Source of the DNA: Reyranella sp.
GTDB taxonomy: Bacteria; Pseudomonadota; Alphaproteobacteria; Reyranellales; Reyranellaceae
DNA: 6,842 nt
Reading direction: 5' to 3'
Assembly: GCA_016780605.1 (NCBI GenBank)
Contig: JADHLS010000279.1
Span: 1 to 6,842 of the forward strand
Position numbers and translations under genes: made by a program. The notes under the pieces were generated by a model. The model ran no database searches and was not told where the DNA came from. It was given only the letters and a program-made list of their open reading frames with translations. Positions 1-6,575 of this stretch are shown piece by piece (within the stretch, counting starts at the first letter, position 1; each line of letters starts with the position of its first letter).

Positions 1-1153
1 CCTGCGGCCCAAAAACCTGAGGGAGGGCCACGCCGATGCGCTCGTTCATCATCTCGATCGAGCCGTCGGTGTAGGCGGCGATCTTGGCGCCGGCGAGGTG
101 GCGGCTGAGCGGATATTCCGCGCGCAGGCCGTTGGCGCCCATCGCCTGGATGCAGTCGGCGATGCGCCGCACGGCCATCTCGGTGGCGAACTTCTTGGCG
201 TGGGCGGCCGGCAGCACGGCATCGCCGCCCTCGTCGATCAGCCGCGCCGCGCGATAGGTGAGGAGCCGCGCCGCCTCGAGATCGGTCGCGGCGTCGACGA
301 GCTTCCAGCGCACGCCCTGATGGTCGATGACGCTCTGGCCGAAGGTCTTGCGCTGCCGGGTGTAGCGCACGGCCGTCTCCAGCGAGGCCTGCAGCATGCC
401 GCAGCACATGGCGGCGACGTAGGCGCGCGCGCCGTTGATGCCGGCCAGCGCCGCCTTGAAGGCCTGGCCAGGGGGGTGCAGTACGGCCTCGTCGGGCGCC
501 AGGTAGTCGACCAGGCGAAAGCCGCCGACGCCGATCGCGTGGCCGCCATGCAGCTCGAACGGCTTGTCTCGGTGGAAGCCCGGCCGCTCGGCCTCGATGG
601 CGAAGCAGGCGATGCCGCGATAGCCCTGGGCCTTGTCGGTCTGGGCATAGACCACCGACAGGCCGGCGACGGCGGCATTGGTGATCCAGGCCTTGGCGCC
701 GTTCAGCTTCCAGCCGCCCTCGACCTTGACCGCCGACATCTCGAGACCGCCGAAGTCGCTGCCGACGCCGGGCTCGCTCAAGCCGGCGCAGCCGATCACC
801 TCGCCCGCGATCATGCGCGGCAGCAGGCGCACGACGTGCGCGGGCTGGCCGTCGCGGGCGAAGCGAGCAACCGCGTTGTGATGGTTGATCAGCGCAAACG
901 CGAAGGCGAAGTCGTGTTTGGAAATCTCCTCGAAGGCGCGCAGCTTGCAGGAGAAGGAAAGCCCCTGCCCGCCGTGCTTCTTCGCCAGCTCGATCGTGTG
1001 CAGGCCCGCGGCACAGGCCGCCTTGATGGCGTCGAGCGGATAGCGTCTCTCCCATTCCCAGCGCGCGGCAGTGGGCGCGACGTGCTCCTCGGCAAAGGAT
1101 TTGGCGCGCGCCACGACGGCGCGTTCTTCGGGTGTCAGGACTTCATCGAGCAT
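1..1153 (-). CDS. Acyl-CoA dehydrogenase (3' end off the window)
   Basis: FAD-dependent enzyme of the acyl-CoA dehydrogenase family, expected to form an alpha,beta double bond in an acyl-CoA and pass electrons to electron-transfer flavoprotein in the cytoplasm. Reading back from ATG at 1153-1151, 384 residues are visible without a stop, close to the usual full length of about 380-400. Family motifs appear in order: LSEPGVGSDF, KLNGAKAWITN, then YTRQRKTFGQS, and near the end AKIAAYTDGSIE. An ungapped match of the last motif to the medium-chain enzyme (AKIYQIYEGTSQ) puts Asp363 where the catalytic Glu normally sits. Cyclohexanecarboxyl-CoA dehydrogenases are known to use Asp, so an alicyclic or otherwise unusual acyl-CoA is possible, but the substrate cannot be read from sequence. 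No clear ribosome-binding site precedes the ATG. The gene diverges from the cupin gene. Confidence 0.93.
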   Translation of the reverse strand, partial: MLDEVLTPEERAVVARAKSFAEEHVAPTAARWEWERRYPLDAIKAACAAGLHTIELAKKHGGQGLSFSCKLRAFEEISKHDFAFAFALINHHNAVARFARDGQPAHVVRLLPRMIAGEVIGCAGLSEPGVGSDFGGLEMSAVKVEGGWKLNGAKAWITNAAVAGLSVVYAQTDKAQGYRGIACFAIEAERPGFHRDKPFELHGGHAIGVGGFRLVDYLAPDEAVLHPPGQAFKAALAGINGARAYVAAMCCGMLQASLETAVRYTRQRKTFGQSVIDHQGVRWKLVDAATDLEAARLLTYRAARLIDEGGDAVLPAAHAKKFATEMAVRRIADCIQAMGANGLRAEYPLSRHLAGAKIAAYTDGSIEMMNERIGVALPQVFGPQ

Positions 1154-1196
1154 GAGCTAGTATCGCACGGCTGGAGCAAATGGAGAGAGGGCCGTC
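1154..1196. promoter_or_regulatory. Short divergent intergenic region
   Basis: Only 43 bp separate the start codons of the acyl-CoA dehydrogenase (minus) and the cupin gene (plus), so at least part of one or both promoters must lie here or inside the opposing coding sequence. TAGTAT at 1158-1163 is a weak -10-like match for the plus strand, with no convincing -35 box. I see no clear inverted repeat. The regulatory role is inferred from the layout only. Confidence 0.3.
1182..1190 (+). promoter_or_regulatory. Ribosome-binding site of the cupin gene
   Basis: GGAGAGAGG lies six bases before ATG 1197. This purine-rich Shine-Dalgarno sequence supports the 106-residue cupin frame over the overlapping frame that starts at 1180. 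Confidence 0.7.
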
Positions 1197-1517
1197 ATGG
1201 ATCGCACTCCCGCGCCAATTTCGCTGGCCACCGCGCGCGGCCTGCCCTGGAAGCCGGGCCGCTCGGCCGAGGCCTTCATCGACGGCGACCTGGAAATCCG
1301 CTTCACGCCGCGCCCGACCAACGGCCCGCAGAAGCCGCACCAGCGCGACGAGGTCTACATCATCGCCGCTGGTTCGGGCTTCTATCGCGTCGACGGCAAG
1401 CGCACGGCAGTCGGCACCGGCGACATGTGCTTCGCCGCCGCCCATGCTGAGCACGGCTTCGAGGATTTCACCGACGATTTCGCCATCTGGATCATCTTCT
1501 ATGGTCCGGTGAAATGA
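1197..1517 (+). CDS. Small single-domain cupin protein
   Basis: A 106-residue protein with a cupin beta-barrel pattern. Motif 1 is PHQRDEVYIIAAGSG, giving His48 and Glu52 in HxxxE spacing. Motif 2 is GDMCFAAAHAEHGFED, with His83 and His86 as candidate metal ligands. The first motif has one His where classical metal cupins have HxH, so metal binding is plausible but not certain. Cupins of this size include dioxygenases, isomerases and sugar- or ligand-binding proteins, and nothing in the sequence picks one. There is no signal peptide, so it is probably cytoplasmic. The start is supported by a good Shine-Dalgarno. It lies between the divergent acyl-CoA dehydrogenase and a tRNA, with a DpgC-like oxygenase further downstream, so a role in the same acyl-CoA metabolism is possible but only inferred. 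Confidence 0.85.
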   Translation: MDRTPAPISLATARGLPWKPGRSAEAFIDGDLEIRFTPRPTNGPQKPHQRDEVYIIAAGSGFYRVDGKRTAVGTGDMCFAAAHAEHGFEDFTDDFAIWIIFYGPVK

Positions 1518-1534
1518 GCTAGAAAGACGGCGAC

Positions 1535-1609
<75 letters not shown>

Positions 1610-1634
1610 ATTTTCTGTCGGGCAGGAAACGGAC

Positions 1635-2972
1635 ATGGATTCGGTGGTCTCGGCACCGGTCGCAAACGGCGACTTCGCGGCCGACGCCGCCCACTTCACG
1701 GCCTACTGGCTCGACGCCAAGCAGCGCCTGGCGCGGCTGCCGGCCAAGCCCAAGCGCGATCCCGCCACCTTCGAAACCGCAGAGGCGATCAAGCAGGCCG
1801 CGCGCGACGCCCGCTTCGTCTTCCTGCGCTGCCATGCCCGCACGCTCTACGAACGGCTGACCAACGGGCGTGCGAAGTTCGTGCGCGTCGAGCAGCTGGT
1901 CTATGACGCCGCCGAAATGGTGCCGGGCCTCGCCCCCAGCCGCGCCGAGGTCGCGGCCGAGGCCGAATTGCGCCAGGCCGACAAGGACGGCTGCGAGATC
2001 GACCAGGGCATCCTGTGCAACCAGTTCCTGGCCGATCCCCAGAGCGGGCTCCATCTCTGCCACGCCATGCTGCTGCCGCGCGAGGAATCGGCCGAGGCGC
2101 TCGCCAAGTTCCTGCGCGACGGCAAGCTCGATCTCGGCTTCGCCAAGGTCGAGCGCCAGGGCAAGGCCGCCGTGCTGCTGCTGGCCAACAAGCGCTTCCT
2201 GAACTCGGAGGACAATTCCACGCAGCCCGCCACCGAGATCGCGGCCGACGTCTGCATCCTCGATCCGCAGAGCCAGGTCGCGGTGCTGCGCGGCGAGGTC
2301 GTGCCCGAGGGCAAGTATGCCGGCCGCCGCATCTTCAATGCCGGCATCAACCTCACGCACCTCTACTACGGCAAGATCCCCTTCCTGTGGTTCCTGGTGC
2401 GCGACCTCGGCTTCGTGAACAAGATGATGCGCGGCCTCGCCAAGCCCGAGGTGCCACCCGACGAGGTGTCGGGCGATTCCATCGAGAAGCTCTGGATCTC
2501 CGCGGTCGAGACCTTCGCCATCGGCGGCGGCTGCCAGATCCTCTTGGCCACCGACTTCAACATCGCCGGCCGCGACGCCTACATGACCCTGCCGGCGCGC
2601 AAGGAAGGCATCATCCCGGCGATGGCCAACCTGCGCCTGGCCCGCTTCGTCGGCGACCGCATCACCCGTCAGGCGATCATGTACGAGCGCCGCATCGAGT
2701 GCGATTCCGACGTCGGGCGCATGATCTGCGACGAGGTCATCGATCCCGCCGAGATGGACGCCACCATCGCTCGCGTCATCGACCGCCTGACCGGCTCCGG
2801 TGCCGTCGGCGCCATCGGTAACCGCCGCGCGTTGCGGCTCTCGGCCGAGCCGTTGGATACCTTCCGTCAGTACGCCGCTCTCTATGCGCGAGAGCAGGCG
2901 CTTTGTCATTTCAGCCCGGCGCTGATCTCCAACCTCGAGCTGTTCTGGAACGCGCAGAACCGGAAAGCCTGA
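1635..2972 (+). CDS. dpgC: DpgC-like cofactor-independent dioxygenase (crotonase superfamily)
   Basis: A 445-residue protein, matching DpgC (about 440) and far longer than ordinary enoyl-CoA hydratases (about 260). DpgC, (3,5-dihydroxyphenyl)acetyl-CoA 1,2-dioxygenase, uses O2 without metal or cofactor to make 3,5-dihydroxyphenylglyoxylate and CoA. A helical N-terminal region (about 1-175) precedes a crotonase fold (about 178-340) and a C-terminal helical part. Motifs include FLNSEDN (188-194), NAGINLTHLYYGK (235-247), FAIGGGCQ (294-301) and KEGIIPAMANLRL. By spacing, Glu192, Ile238, Arg256, Gly298 and Gln301 correspond to DpgC Glu189, Ile235, Arg254, Gly296 and Gln299, recalled from memory as active-site or oxyanion-hole positions. 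GGCAGGAA ahead of ATG 1635 is a fair ribosome-binding site. No DpgA, DpgB or DpgD genes are in the window, so the true substrate may be another arylacetyl-CoA. Family placement is strong; the reaction is inferred. Confidence 0.85.
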   Translation: MDSVVSAPVANGDFAADAAHFTAYWLDAKQRLARLPAKPKRDPATFETAEAIKQAARDARFVFLRCHARTLYERLTNGRAKFVRVEQLVYDAAEMVPGLAPSRAEVAAEAELRQADKDGCEIDQGILCNQFLADPQSGLHLCHAMLLPREESAEALAKFLRDGKLDLGFAKVERQGKAAVLLLANKRFLNSEDNSTQPATEIAADVCILDPQSQVAVLRGEVVPEGKYAGRRIFNAGINLTHLYYGKIPFLWFLVRDLGFVNKMMRGLAKPEVPPDEVSGDSIEKLWISAVETFAIGGGCQILLATDFNIAGRDAYMTLPARKEGIIPAMANLRLARFVGDRITRQAIMYERRIECDSDVGRMICDEVIDPAEMDATIARVIDRLTGSGAVGAIGNRRALRLSAEPLDTFRQYAALYAREQALCHFSPALISNLELFWNAQNRKA

Positions 2973-3046
2973 ACGGTTTTCATTGCTCTCCAACGCTGGG
3001 CAGGGCACAACGCGCCACCGATAGTGAACTTCGGGACCGTTGCGAC

Positions 3047-3571
3047 ATGCGTAAGCGTAAATGGCACAAGGCCCTGCTGTATCTGGGGCCCTCAAAGATC
3101 CACGGCATCGGATGCTTTTCGGACACCAGGATCGAGAAGGGCGAGTTCGTTCGCGTCTGGTCGCCCGAGGACAGCCGCTGGGTTCCGCTGAAGCAGGCGC
3201 ATGCGTCGCCGCACAAGAAGCTCTTCCAGCGCTTCGGCATCAGGACCACCGGCGGCTACTGGGCACCGATCGACTTCCTGCGCATCTCGGTCGGCTGGTA
3301 CATGAACCATTCGGAGACGCCCAACCTGCAATCCGATGACGGCGACGTGACCTACTACGCGCTGCGCGATATCGAGCCCGGCGAAGAAGTGACCATCGAC
3401 TACAGGCGCATGGACGACGTGCACGACAATCTTTCGCGCGACGAGGTCCTGCCCGGCCGGCGCAAACAGGCCGCGAAGACTGCGCTCAAGCCCCGGCCAT
3501 CAAGTCGGCGAGCGCTGAATCGGCCGCAAGCTCGGCAGCCGAGCCGCGCCGCACGACCCGACCCCGGCTGA
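3047..3571 (+). CDS. Small SET-domain protein, putative protein lysine methyltransferase
   Basis: With the start at ATG 3047 the protein has 174 residues. The SET core is recognisable: GIGCFSDTRIEKGEFV (20-35) is the N-terminal strand region, YMNHSETPNL (85-94) carries the NHS motif that binds S-adenosylmethionine, and GEEVTIDY (112-119) ends in the catalytic-type Tyr119. No pre-SET or post-SET cysteine cluster is seen. The frame is open back to 2903, but that start lies inside the preceding gene and the extra residues do not look like SET sequence, so 3047 is preferred; its ribosome-binding site is weak. About 40 residues after the SET core are rich in Arg, Lys and Pro, and the last 86 bp overlap the end of the opposing livF gene, so this tail may be unconstrained. 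Bacterial SET proteins of this size can methylate lysines, but no target is suggested here. Confidence 0.8.
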   Translation: MRKRKWHKALLYLGPSKIHGIGCFSDTRIEKGEFVRVWSPEDSRWVPLKQAHASPHKKLFQRFGIRTTGGYWAPIDFLRISVGWYMNHSETPNLQSDDGDVTYYALRDIEPGEEVTIDYRRMDDVHDNLSRDEVLPGRRKQAAKTALKPRPSSRRALNRPQARQPSRAARPDPG

Positions 3572-4139
3572 GCACGACGCCACGGCCCGCAACGGCAAGG
3601 GCGAGCGCCGCGCGCTGCTCGGCCAGCAGGATCGCCGTGCCGTCCGTCGCCATGGCGGTGAGCCGCTTCAGGAGATCGACCACGACCACCGGTGCGAGGC
3701 CGAGCGTCGGCTCGTCGAGCAGCAGCAGGCGCGGCCTGTCCATCAGAGCGCGCGCCAGCGCCAGCATCTGCTGCTGGCCGCCCGACAGCAGCCAGGCCCG
3801 TGCCTCCGGACGCTCGCCGAGCATCGGGAAGAGCGCCAGCATCTCCGCGACACGCTCGCGCCGCTGGCGCGCCGGCAGCGACGAGGCCGCCTCGAGATTC
3901 TCCTGCACCGTCAGGCCGGCGAAGACGCGTCGCCCCTCCGGCACATAGCCGACGCCCGCCTGGACACGCTGCTCGACCGTGAGCCCGCTCACGTCGCGGC
4001 CGAACAGCGCGACGCGGCCAGGATGGAAGCCCAGCACCGTCTCCAGCAGGGTGGTCTTGCCGGCGCCATTGCCGCCCAGCAGGGCCACGATCTCGCCGGC
4101 CTCGACCGACACGTCGCCGATCTCGAGCACGGCGCTCAT
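3486..4139 (-). CDS. livF: Branched-chain amino acid-type ABC transporter ATPase LivF, short N-terminus
   Basis: Cytoplasmic ATPase subunit of a Liv-type (HAAT) importer, 217 residues against the usual 230-240. Walker A is GGNGAGKTT (22-30). GYVPEGRRVF (64-73) is the LivF-specific Q-loop region. The signature LSGGQQQ (118-124) and Walker B LLLLDEP (138-144) are intact, and LAEQ stands where LivF proteins normally have VEQN. The N-terminus runs directly from LEIGDVSV to EAGEIVALLG. Family members have roughly 15 more residues here, including the aromatic A-loop residue that stacks on adenine, so this element is missing. No upstream in-frame codons encode it. The start overlaps the stop of the preceding fusion gene by 4 bp (ATGA), which points to translational coupling. 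Its 3' end overlaps the convergent SET gene by 86 bp. Confidence 0.92.
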   Translation of the reverse strand: MSAVLEIGDVSVEAGEIVALLGGNGAGKTTLLETVLGFHPGRVALFGRDVSGLTVEQRVQAGVGYVPEGRRVFAGLTVQENLEAASSLPARQRRERVAEMLALFPMLGERPEARAWLLSGGQQQMLALARALMDRPRLLLLDEPTLGLAPVVVVDLLKRLTAMATDGTAILLAEQRAALALAVAGRGVVLSRGRVVRRGSAAELAADSALADLMAGA

Positions 4140-5665
4140 GCGGCGACGCCGTCGAGGCCGAGAAAGCTCGCCCGCACTCGGGCATCGGCCCGCACCTCGG
4201 CCGGGCGGCCAGCGGCGATGGCGCGGCCGCGATCGAGGCAGACCAGGCGATCGCAGACGCGGCTCAGAAGCTCGATGTCGTGATCGACGATCAGCACGCC
4301 GCGACCCGAATCGCGCACCTTGGCAAGGAAGGCCTCCAGCGCCCGGCGCTCGCCGTCGCCGATGCCGGCCGCCGGCTCATCGAGCAGCAGGAAGGCAGCG
4401 CCCGTCGCCACCGCGCGGGCGAGATCGGCCGACCGGGTGTCGCCCGCAAGCTCCAGCGCCTGGAAGGTGCGGCCGATACCGGCGCGCGCCACCCGATGCG
4501 CCGGCAGACCCTCGACGCGATGATCGTCGAGCGCGATGGCGCCTTCATCGGCGTGGTCGAGGCCGCTTATGACGTTGAGCAGCGTCGTCTTGCCCGAGCC
4601 GTTCGGCCCGATCAGGCCGACGATCTCGCCGCGATCGACCAGCAGCGACACATCGGCCAGCGCCTGCACGCCGCCGAAGCTCTTGGAGACGCCGTCAACG
4701 GTGAGTCGCTGCGCGCCGGGCACCGGCGGCACGATGTCCGGCAGGCCGGGCGGAACGGGAGGCGGACGCCGCGCGCCGCGCAGGCGGTCGATCAATCCCG
4801 CCAGGCCCTCGGGCGCCCATAGCACGACGGCGAGCGTGGCGACCGCGTAGGCCAGCAGCCAGGCACCCTGCAGCTCGCGCAGCAGCTCGGGCAGGCCGAC
4901 GGCAAGCACCGCGCCAAGTACGGCGCCCATCGGATGGCGCGCACCACCCAGCACGACCAGCGTCAGGCAGAGCACCATGACCGAAAAGCCGGTGACGTCG
5001 GGCGAGACGACGCCGCTCAAGGCCGCCGAGCAGGCGCCGGCCAGTCCGGCCAGCGCCGCACCCGCCACGAAGGCCGTGAACCGCCAGGCCGCGGCATCGA
5101 TGCCGTGCGCGGCGGCGAGCAACGGCGCGTCGCGCAACAGATGCGCTTTCTTGCCGAGTGTCCCTTCGAACAGCCAGGCATAGAGGAGCACGCCCGCGAT
5201 CAGGCAGACCCAGACCATCACCAGCAGGACCGGCCCACGCGGCAACGCGGTTGCGAATCCGGCAAGGCCGTTGGCGCCGCCGGTCAGGCTCTCGGCATGC
5301 ACCGCCGCGAGATTGACCAGCGAGGCGAGCGCCAGGGTGGCGAGCGCAAAGTAATGTGATTGCAGACGGAGCAGCGGGCCCGCCACCAACGCCGCCGGAA
5401 GGGCGGCGGCCACGATCGCCGCGATCAGCGCGAATGGTCCCAGCACAGGCGCCGTCAATGCCGCCGCATAGGCGCCCAGGCCGAACAACGCGCCCTGCGC
5501 GAGATTGAGGGCGCCGAGCTGACCGAACACGAGCTGATACCCCAGCCCCATCAGGCCGTAGATGCCGGCCAGGGTGACCATGCGCTGGCCGAACGGCGGC
5601 AGGACGGTGAGCGCCATCACAGGCGGCAGCACCAGGACGATCAGCCAGAAGGACGACGGCCGCAT
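4136..5665 (-). CDS. livM-livG: LivM-LivG fusion: ABC permease joined to a truncated ATPase domain
   Basis: A 509-residue fusion for a Liv-type importer. Residues 1 to about 295 are a LivM permease with about eight to ten hydrophobic helices and the family motif YQLVFGQLGALNLAQGALFG. A Pro/Arg-rich linker (about 296-319) leads to a LivG-type ATPase. This has an A-loop Phe330, Walker A GPNGSGKTT (353-361), Q-loop FQ (401-402), Walker B LLLDEP (426-431) and H-loop DHD with His462. Between the Q-loop and Walker B only about 25 residues remain. Walker A to Walker B spans about 76 residues against roughly 135 in LivG, so nearly all of the helical subdomain is absent. The signature survives at most as LAGDTRS (406-412). 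The reading frame is intact across the join. AGAGGGG lies before ATG 5665, 15 bp after the livH stop. Permease-ATPase fusions occur in this family; the missing signature is unusual and may impair coupling or ATP hydrolysis at one site. Confidence 0.92.
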   Translation of the reverse strand: MRPSSFWLIVLVLPPVMALTVLPPFGQRMVTLAGIYGLMGLGYQLVFGQLGALNLAQGALFGLGAYAAALTAPVLGPFALIAAIVAAALPAALVAGPLLRLQSHYFALATLALASLVNLAAVHAESLTGGANGLAGFATALPRGPVLLVMVWVCLIAGVLLYAWLFEGTLGKKAHLLRDAPLLAAAHGIDAAAWRFTAFVAGAALAGLAGACSAALSGVVSPDVTGFSVMVLCLTLVVLGGARHPMGAVLGAVLAVGLPELLRELQGAWLLAYAVATLAVVLWAPEGLAGLIDRLRGARRPPPVPPGLPDIVPPVPGAQRLTVDGVSKSFGGVQALADVSLLVDRGEIVGLIGPNGSGKTTLLNVISGLDHADEGAIALDDHRVEGLPAHRVARAGIGRTFQALELAGDTRSADLARAVATGAAFLLLDEPAAGIGDGERRALEAFLAKVRDSGRGVLIVDHDIELLSRVCDRLVCLDRGRAIAAGRPAEVRADARVRASFLGLDGVAA

Positions 5666-5671
5666 GTCAGG

Positions 5672-5678
5672 CCCCTCT
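5672..5678 (-). promoter_or_regulatory. Ribosome-binding site of the livM-livG gene
   Basis: In the 15 bp between the livH stop and the fusion start, the minus strand reads AGAGGGG six bases before ATG 5665. It fixes this start and fits translation from a shared transcript. Confidence 0.6.
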
Positions 5679-5680
5679 GC

Positions 5681-6511
5681 TTAGGCTCTTCGGCCGACGG
5701 GTTCGCCGAACAGGCCCTGGGGCCGCAACGCCAGCACGGCGAGCACCGCGATATAAAGTGCAGCGGACGCCCAGGCGTCGCCGAATCCGGCCGATACGAA
5801 GGTCTCGAAGATGCCGATGCCCAGCGCGCCCAGGAGCGCGCCGGGTACGCTGCCCCAGCCGCCCAGCGCGACGGCGATGTAGGCCTTCAGCATGTGGCCG
5901 GCGCCCTGTGTCGGGGCGACCAGGAACTGATGCCCCAGCAGGAAACCGGCGATGCCCGCCAGCGCGCCGGAAAGCGCCAGCGACAGGACGACGTAACGGG
6001 CGACGGGAATGCCGACGGCTCGCGCCATGTGGCGGTCGGCGGCGACGGCGCGCATGCGCCGCCCGATCTGCGTGTGCTCGAGCAGGAACCACACGGCCGC
6101 GACCAGCAGCGCTCCCACTACGACGATGGCCAGCGGCTGGCGTCCCACCACCAGGCCTGCGATCTCGAACGAGCCGCTGCCGGCGAGCGACGGGGCGGTG
6201 CGCGGCGCGCCCGCCATGGCGATGGTGAGCGACTGTTCGATGATGGCGGCCAGCGCGATGGTGGCGACGAAGGTCGCTTCGGGCGGACGATTGGCGAGCG
6301 GCAGGATCGCAACGCGCGCGGCGACGATGCCGACGATGCCGATCGCCAGAGCCACGATGGGAAGAAGCAGGATGCTCGGCAGGCCGAGCCATGCGCCGAT
6401 GAACACCGCAGCCGCTCCGCCCAGCACCACGAGGTCGCCGTGCGCGAAGTTCACCGCGCCTGCCGCGTTCAACGCCAATACGAAGCCCAACGCCACCAGC
6501 GCATAGGCCAT
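5681..6511 (-). CDS. livH: Branched-chain amino acid-type ABC transporter permease LivH
   Basis: Inner-membrane permease of a Liv-type importer, 276 residues from ATG 6511 (family about 290). It carries the LivH motif VNFAHGDL near the N-terminus, several hydrophobic helices, the cytoplasmic loop GRRMRAVAADRHMARAVGI that contacts the ATPase, and LGGWGSVPGALLGA towards the end. ATG 6511 is the first ATG/GTG/TTG in frame near the family start, but no Shine-Dalgarno precedes it. The frame continues upstream as LITIQLLLNALALG, which looks like the normal beginning of LivH helix 1. The true start may therefore be a rare CTG at 6553, only 10 bp after the regulator's stop. LivH and the LivM part of the next gene would form the membrane pore. 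Amino acids, amides or aromatic acids are all possible substrates for this family. Confidence 0.92.
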   Translation of the reverse strand: MAYALVALGFVLALNAAGAVNFAHGDLVVLGGAAAVFIGAWLGLPSILLLPIVALAIGIVGIVAARVAILPLANRPPEATFVATIALAAIIEQSLTIAMAGAPRTAPSLAGSGSFEIAGLVVGRQPLAIVVVGALLVAAVWFLLEHTQIGRRMRAVAADRHMARAVGIPVARYVVLSLALSGALAGIAGFLLGHQFLVAPTQGAGHMLKAYIAVALGGWGSVPGALLGALGIGIFETFVSAGFGDAWASAALYIAVLAVLALRPQGLFGEPVGRRA

Positions 6512-6551
6512 GCCCAGCGCCAGTGCGTTGAGAAGCAGTTGAATCGTGATC

Positions 6552-6575
6552 AGTGTTCGCGCGTTAGTGTTCGCG
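6552..6575. repeat. Two direct copies of AGTGTTCGCG
   Basis: AGTGTTCGCG occurs at 6552-6561 and 6566-6575, a 14-bp period with CGTT between. The right copy covers the last codons and part of the stop of the response regulator gene (minus strand), and the left copy reaches the probable livH start. It could be a small duplication or a binding site; nothing decides between them. Confidence 0.5.

Noticed and set aside
98..1450. A 450-codon plus-strand frame across the acyl-CoA dehydrogenase and cupin genes
   Set aside because: It is antisense to clear acyl-CoA dehydrogenase motifs and then out of frame with the cupin gene, with no recognisable domain.
2903..3046. Upstream extension of the SET protein from ATG 2903
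   Set aside because: It overlaps the end of the DpgC-like gene by 70 bp and adds residues without SET character; ATG 3047 gives a compact protein that begins just before the SET core.
3450..3600. Rho-independent terminator between the convergent SET and livF genes
   Set aside because: The two genes overlap, and I found no GC hairpin followed by a T run on either strand.
3400..4185. A 261-codon minus-strand frame overlapping livF
   Set aside because: It is out of frame with the Walker A, signature and Walker B motifs of livF, and the translation is Arg/Ala/Gly-rich without domain features.
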